NCBI GenBank assembly: GCA_946644025.1 | Contig: CAMPCG010000161.1 | Span: 1-6,713, forward strand | From: an uncultured Prevotellaceae bacterium | GTDB lineage: Bacteria > Bacteroidota > Bacteroidia > Bacteroidales > Bacteroidaceae | Direction of reading: 5' to 3' | Length of the DNA stretch: 6,713 bases | In this document: positions 5,331-6,713 of the stretch, in pieces | Position numbering within the stretch: position 1 is the first letter of the stretch | Layout: each line of letters starts with the position of its first letter | Made by a program: the position numbers and the translations under genes | Notes under the pieces: generated by a model | Seen by the model: the letters and a program-made list of their open reading frames with translations, nothing else | Database searches by the model: none | Told to the model about the DNA's origin: nothing

Positions 5331-5681
5331 ATGGATTTCACAATGTTAATTACCGTCATTCTGACGGCTATTACTTTGGTGGCAGGAGCCTACGTAATTG
5401 CGAAATTACTTGGGCCTCGTTCGTATAATGCCGTGAAGGGAGAGCCCTTCGAGTGCGGTATTCCGACACGTGGTTCCTCGTGGATTCCCATCAACGTGGG
5501 CTACTACCTGTTCGCCATCCTCTTCCTCATGTTCGATGTAGAGACCTTGTTTCTCTACCCCTGGGCGGTAGAGGTGAAGCAGTTTGGTGCAGCAGCCTTG
5601 CTCAGCATCGGATTCTTCTTGGTAGTATTAGTATTTGGCCTGGCCTACGCCTGGCGGAAAGGAGCACTGGAATGGAAGTAA
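5331..5681 (+). CDS. nuoA: NADH-quinone oxidoreductase subunit A (complex I)
   Basis: The protein has 116 residues, the normal length for NuoA/ND3. Three membrane helices are visible (about 5-27, 55-79 and 86-108). The conserved loop after the first helix contains KGEPFECG (36-43), whose cysteine corresponds to the loop cysteine known from mitochondrial ND3. The second helix carries YYLFAILFLMFDVETLFLYPW (58-78), with the family's FDVE acidic residues. The subunit sits at the junction between the peripheral and membrane arms, near the quinone site. It is the first gene of the operon, about 40 bases after the predicted transcript start, and its stop codon overlaps nuoB by 10 bp. Start M1 is preferred over M5 because it gives the usual N-terminal length. 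Family identity is certain from the motifs. Confidence 0.96.
   Translation: MDFTMLITVILTAITLVAGAYVIAKLLGPRSYNAVKGEPFECGIPTRGSSWIPINVGYYLFAILFLMFDVETLFLYPWAVEVKQFGAAALLSIGFFLVVLVFGLAYAWRKGALEWK
5658..5664 (+). promoter_or_regulatory. Shine-Dalgarno site for nuoB
   Basis: AAAGGAG lies 7 bases before the ATG at 5672, inside the end of nuoA. It fixes the nuoB start, because the longer open frame (from 5453) has no comparable site and would read through most of nuoA. Confidence 0.7.
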
Positions 5682-6394
5682 GGAAACCGAAAATCAAAGC
5701 TATCGCCTACGACGAGTTCAAGGACAACGAGTCGCTGGAGAAGATTGTTGACGAGCTGCACGAAGGCGGCGTCAACGTGGTGACGGGAAGCCTTGACTCC
5801 CTGATTAACTGGGGCCGTGCTAACTCGCTGTGGTCGCTGACGTTTGCCACGTCGTGCTGCGGCATTGAGTTCATGGCCTGCGGCTGTGCACGCTACGACT
5901 TCGCCCGCTTCGGCTTCGAGGTGACGCGAAACTCGCCCCGACAGGCCGACCTCATCATGTGTGCAGGAACCATCACCCACAAGATGGCCCCGGCCCTGAA
6001 ACGCCTCTACGACGAGATGGCCGAGCCTAAGTATGTCATCGCCGTCGGCGGATGCGCCATCAGCGGCGGTCCCTTCAAGCAGTCCTACCACGTGGTGAAG
6101 GGCATCGAGGAGATAGTGCCCGTCGATGTGTTCATACCTGGCTGTCCGCCACGCCCCGAGGCCATCCTCTACGGCATGATGCAGCTGCAGCGAAAGGTGA
6201 AGGCCGAGAAGTTCTTCGGTGGAGCCAACCACAAGCAGACGAAGGCCGAGAGAGAGCTGGGCGTGTCTAACGAGGAGCTGACGTTCCGTGAGAAGCTTGG
6301 CGACCACCGCCGAGAGCCTATGGTAATAACCTCTGTCCCTGAGGATTTCGTAAAAGAACTTAAAGAAGAGAAGAAGGAGGAGGTAAAGGCATGA
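5672..6394 (+). CDS. nuoB: NADH-quinone oxidoreductase subunit B (complex I, N2 cluster subunit)
   Basis: The protein has 240 residues. The start at 5672 overlaps nuoA by 10 bp and has a good ribosome-binding site. Ligands for the terminal [4Fe-4S] cluster N2 are present: the Cys62-Cys63 pair in SCCGIEFMA, Cys128 in VGGCAISGG and Cys158 in PGCPPRPEA. This subunit passes electrons from the iron-sulfur chain to quinone in the peripheral arm, next to NuoD. Conserved segments end near residue 175. The remaining 65 residues form a charged tail ending in a Lys/Glu-rich run (229-238), longer than the compact core of many NuoB proteins and of unknown significance. The stop codon overlaps the nuoC start as ATGA. 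All catalytic cysteines are intact, so the subunit should be functional. Confidence 0.96.
   Translation: MEVRKPKIKAIAYDEFKDNESLEKIVDELHEGGVNVVTGSLDSLINWGRANSLWSLTFATSCCGIEFMACGCARYDFARFGFEVTRNSPRQADLIMCAGTITHKMAPALKRLYDEMAEPKYVIAVGGCAISGGPFKQSYHVVKGIEEIVPVDVFIPGCPPRPEAILYGMMQLQRKVKAEKFFGGANHKQTKAERELGVSNEELTFREKLGDHRREPMVITSVPEDFVKELKEEKKEEVKA
6375..6384 (+). promoter_or_regulatory. Strong Shine-Dalgarno site for nuoC
   Basis: AGGAGGAGGT is an almost ideal anti-16S match and lies 6 bases before the ATG at 6391. It is embedded in the Lys/Glu codons at the end of nuoB. The first genes of the transcription units in this window have no such site, so the motif appears to serve translation of downstream, overlapping genes. 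Confidence 0.7.
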
Positions 6395-6713
6395 AATTAG
6401 AGTTCCTATCTTTTGACTTTGACAAATTTGCCGTTGAAATGGCGAATTTGAAGACGAAGAAACACTTCGACTATCTCGTTACCATCGTTGGCGAGGACTT
6501 CGGCGAGGAAGGCTTGGGCTGCGTCTATATTCTGGAGAATACAGAGAGCCATGAGCGCTGCGCCGTTAAGATGCTGGCAAAGAGCACTGTATGTGGTGAT
6601 GGTATCGCCTCGAACGGTGCCGGCGACACCGACGGGCAGAAGATGTACTTCATCCCTTCGGTCATCAGCCTGTGGAAGGATGCCGACCTGCTGGAGCGCG
6701 AGGTCTACGACTT
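6391..6713 (+). CDS. nuoC: NADH-quinone oxidoreductase subunit C, or N-terminal part of a fused NuoCD (partial)
   Basis: The gene runs off the right edge; 107 complete codons are visible, starting MKLEFLSFDFDKFAVEM. The HFDYLVTIVGEDFGEEGLGCVYIL stretch (25-48) and IPSVISLWKDADLLEREVYDF (88 onward) match the 30-kDa subunit family, including its LERE-x-(Y/F)-D signature at 101-107. NuoC lies in the peripheral arm beside NuoB and NuoD. In many Bacteroidetes it is fused to NuoD, which cannot be tested here. Residues about 66-84 are Gly/Asp/Ser-rich and look like a variable loop before the conserved IPSV block. It is translationally coupled to nuoB by a 4-bp overlap (ATGA) with a strong ribosome-binding site. 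Confidence 0.93.
   Translation, partial: MKLEFLSFDFDKFAVEMANLKTKKHFDYLVTIVGEDFGEEGLGCVYILENTESHERCAVKMLAKSTVCGDGIASNGAGDTDGQKMYFIPSVISLWKDADLLEREVYD

Noticed and set aside
5453..5671. 73-codon N-terminal extension of nuoB
   Set aside because: It reads through nuoA in another frame. NuoB similarity begins after the ATG at 5672, which has its own ribosome-binding site.
5645..6307. 220-codon minus-strand frame opposite nuoB
   Set aside because: It is fully antisense to nuoB with intact cluster ligands. It has no recognisable motif.

Overview
The window reads as chromosomal DNA of a Bacteroidales bacterium, most likely Prevotella or a close relative. Three things support this. There is a streptopain-type (C10) secreted cysteine protease resembling Prevotella interpain A and Porphyromonas periodontain. 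The complex I genes start with nuoA-nuoB-nuoC. Four gene starts are preceded by a Bacteroidetes-type -7 box (TAnnTTTG). Genus is inferred from family resemblance; no search was run.

Layout. Positions 1-166 are non-coding and hold inverted repeats downstream of the protease. Positions 167-3508 (minus) encode a large secreted C10 protease of about 1,113 residues. A 117-bp divergent promoter region (3509-3625) separates it from a small VanZ-family membrane protein (3626-4018, plus). Positions 4019-4283 lie between convergent genes and hold a striking GC-rich palindrome with two alternative pairings, plus a second copy of a roughly 45-bp repeat also found at the window's left edge. Positions 4284-5225 (minus) encode a glycyl-radical-enzyme activating enzyme (radical SAM with a ferredoxin-like insert). 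A second divergent promoter region (5226-5330) leads into nuoA, nuoB and the 5' part of nuoC, which overlap by 10 and 4 bp and run off the right edge.

How the genes work together. The nuo genes form one operon for the membrane and hydrophilic arms of respiratory complex I. The activase installs a glycyl radical in a partner enzyme that is not in the window. The protease probably acts outside the cytoplasm on host or dietary protein. No operon links these three units. The nuo operon and the activase share only a divergent intergenic region, so co-regulation is possible but not shown.

I found no clear undescribed multi-gene system. The less ordinary signals are the competing-hairpin palindrome, the dispersed 45-bp repeat downstream of two minus-strand genes, the nearly leaderless promoter arrangement of the activase and VanZ genes, and an activase whose second auxiliary iron-sulfur motif appears to lack a usual cysteine.
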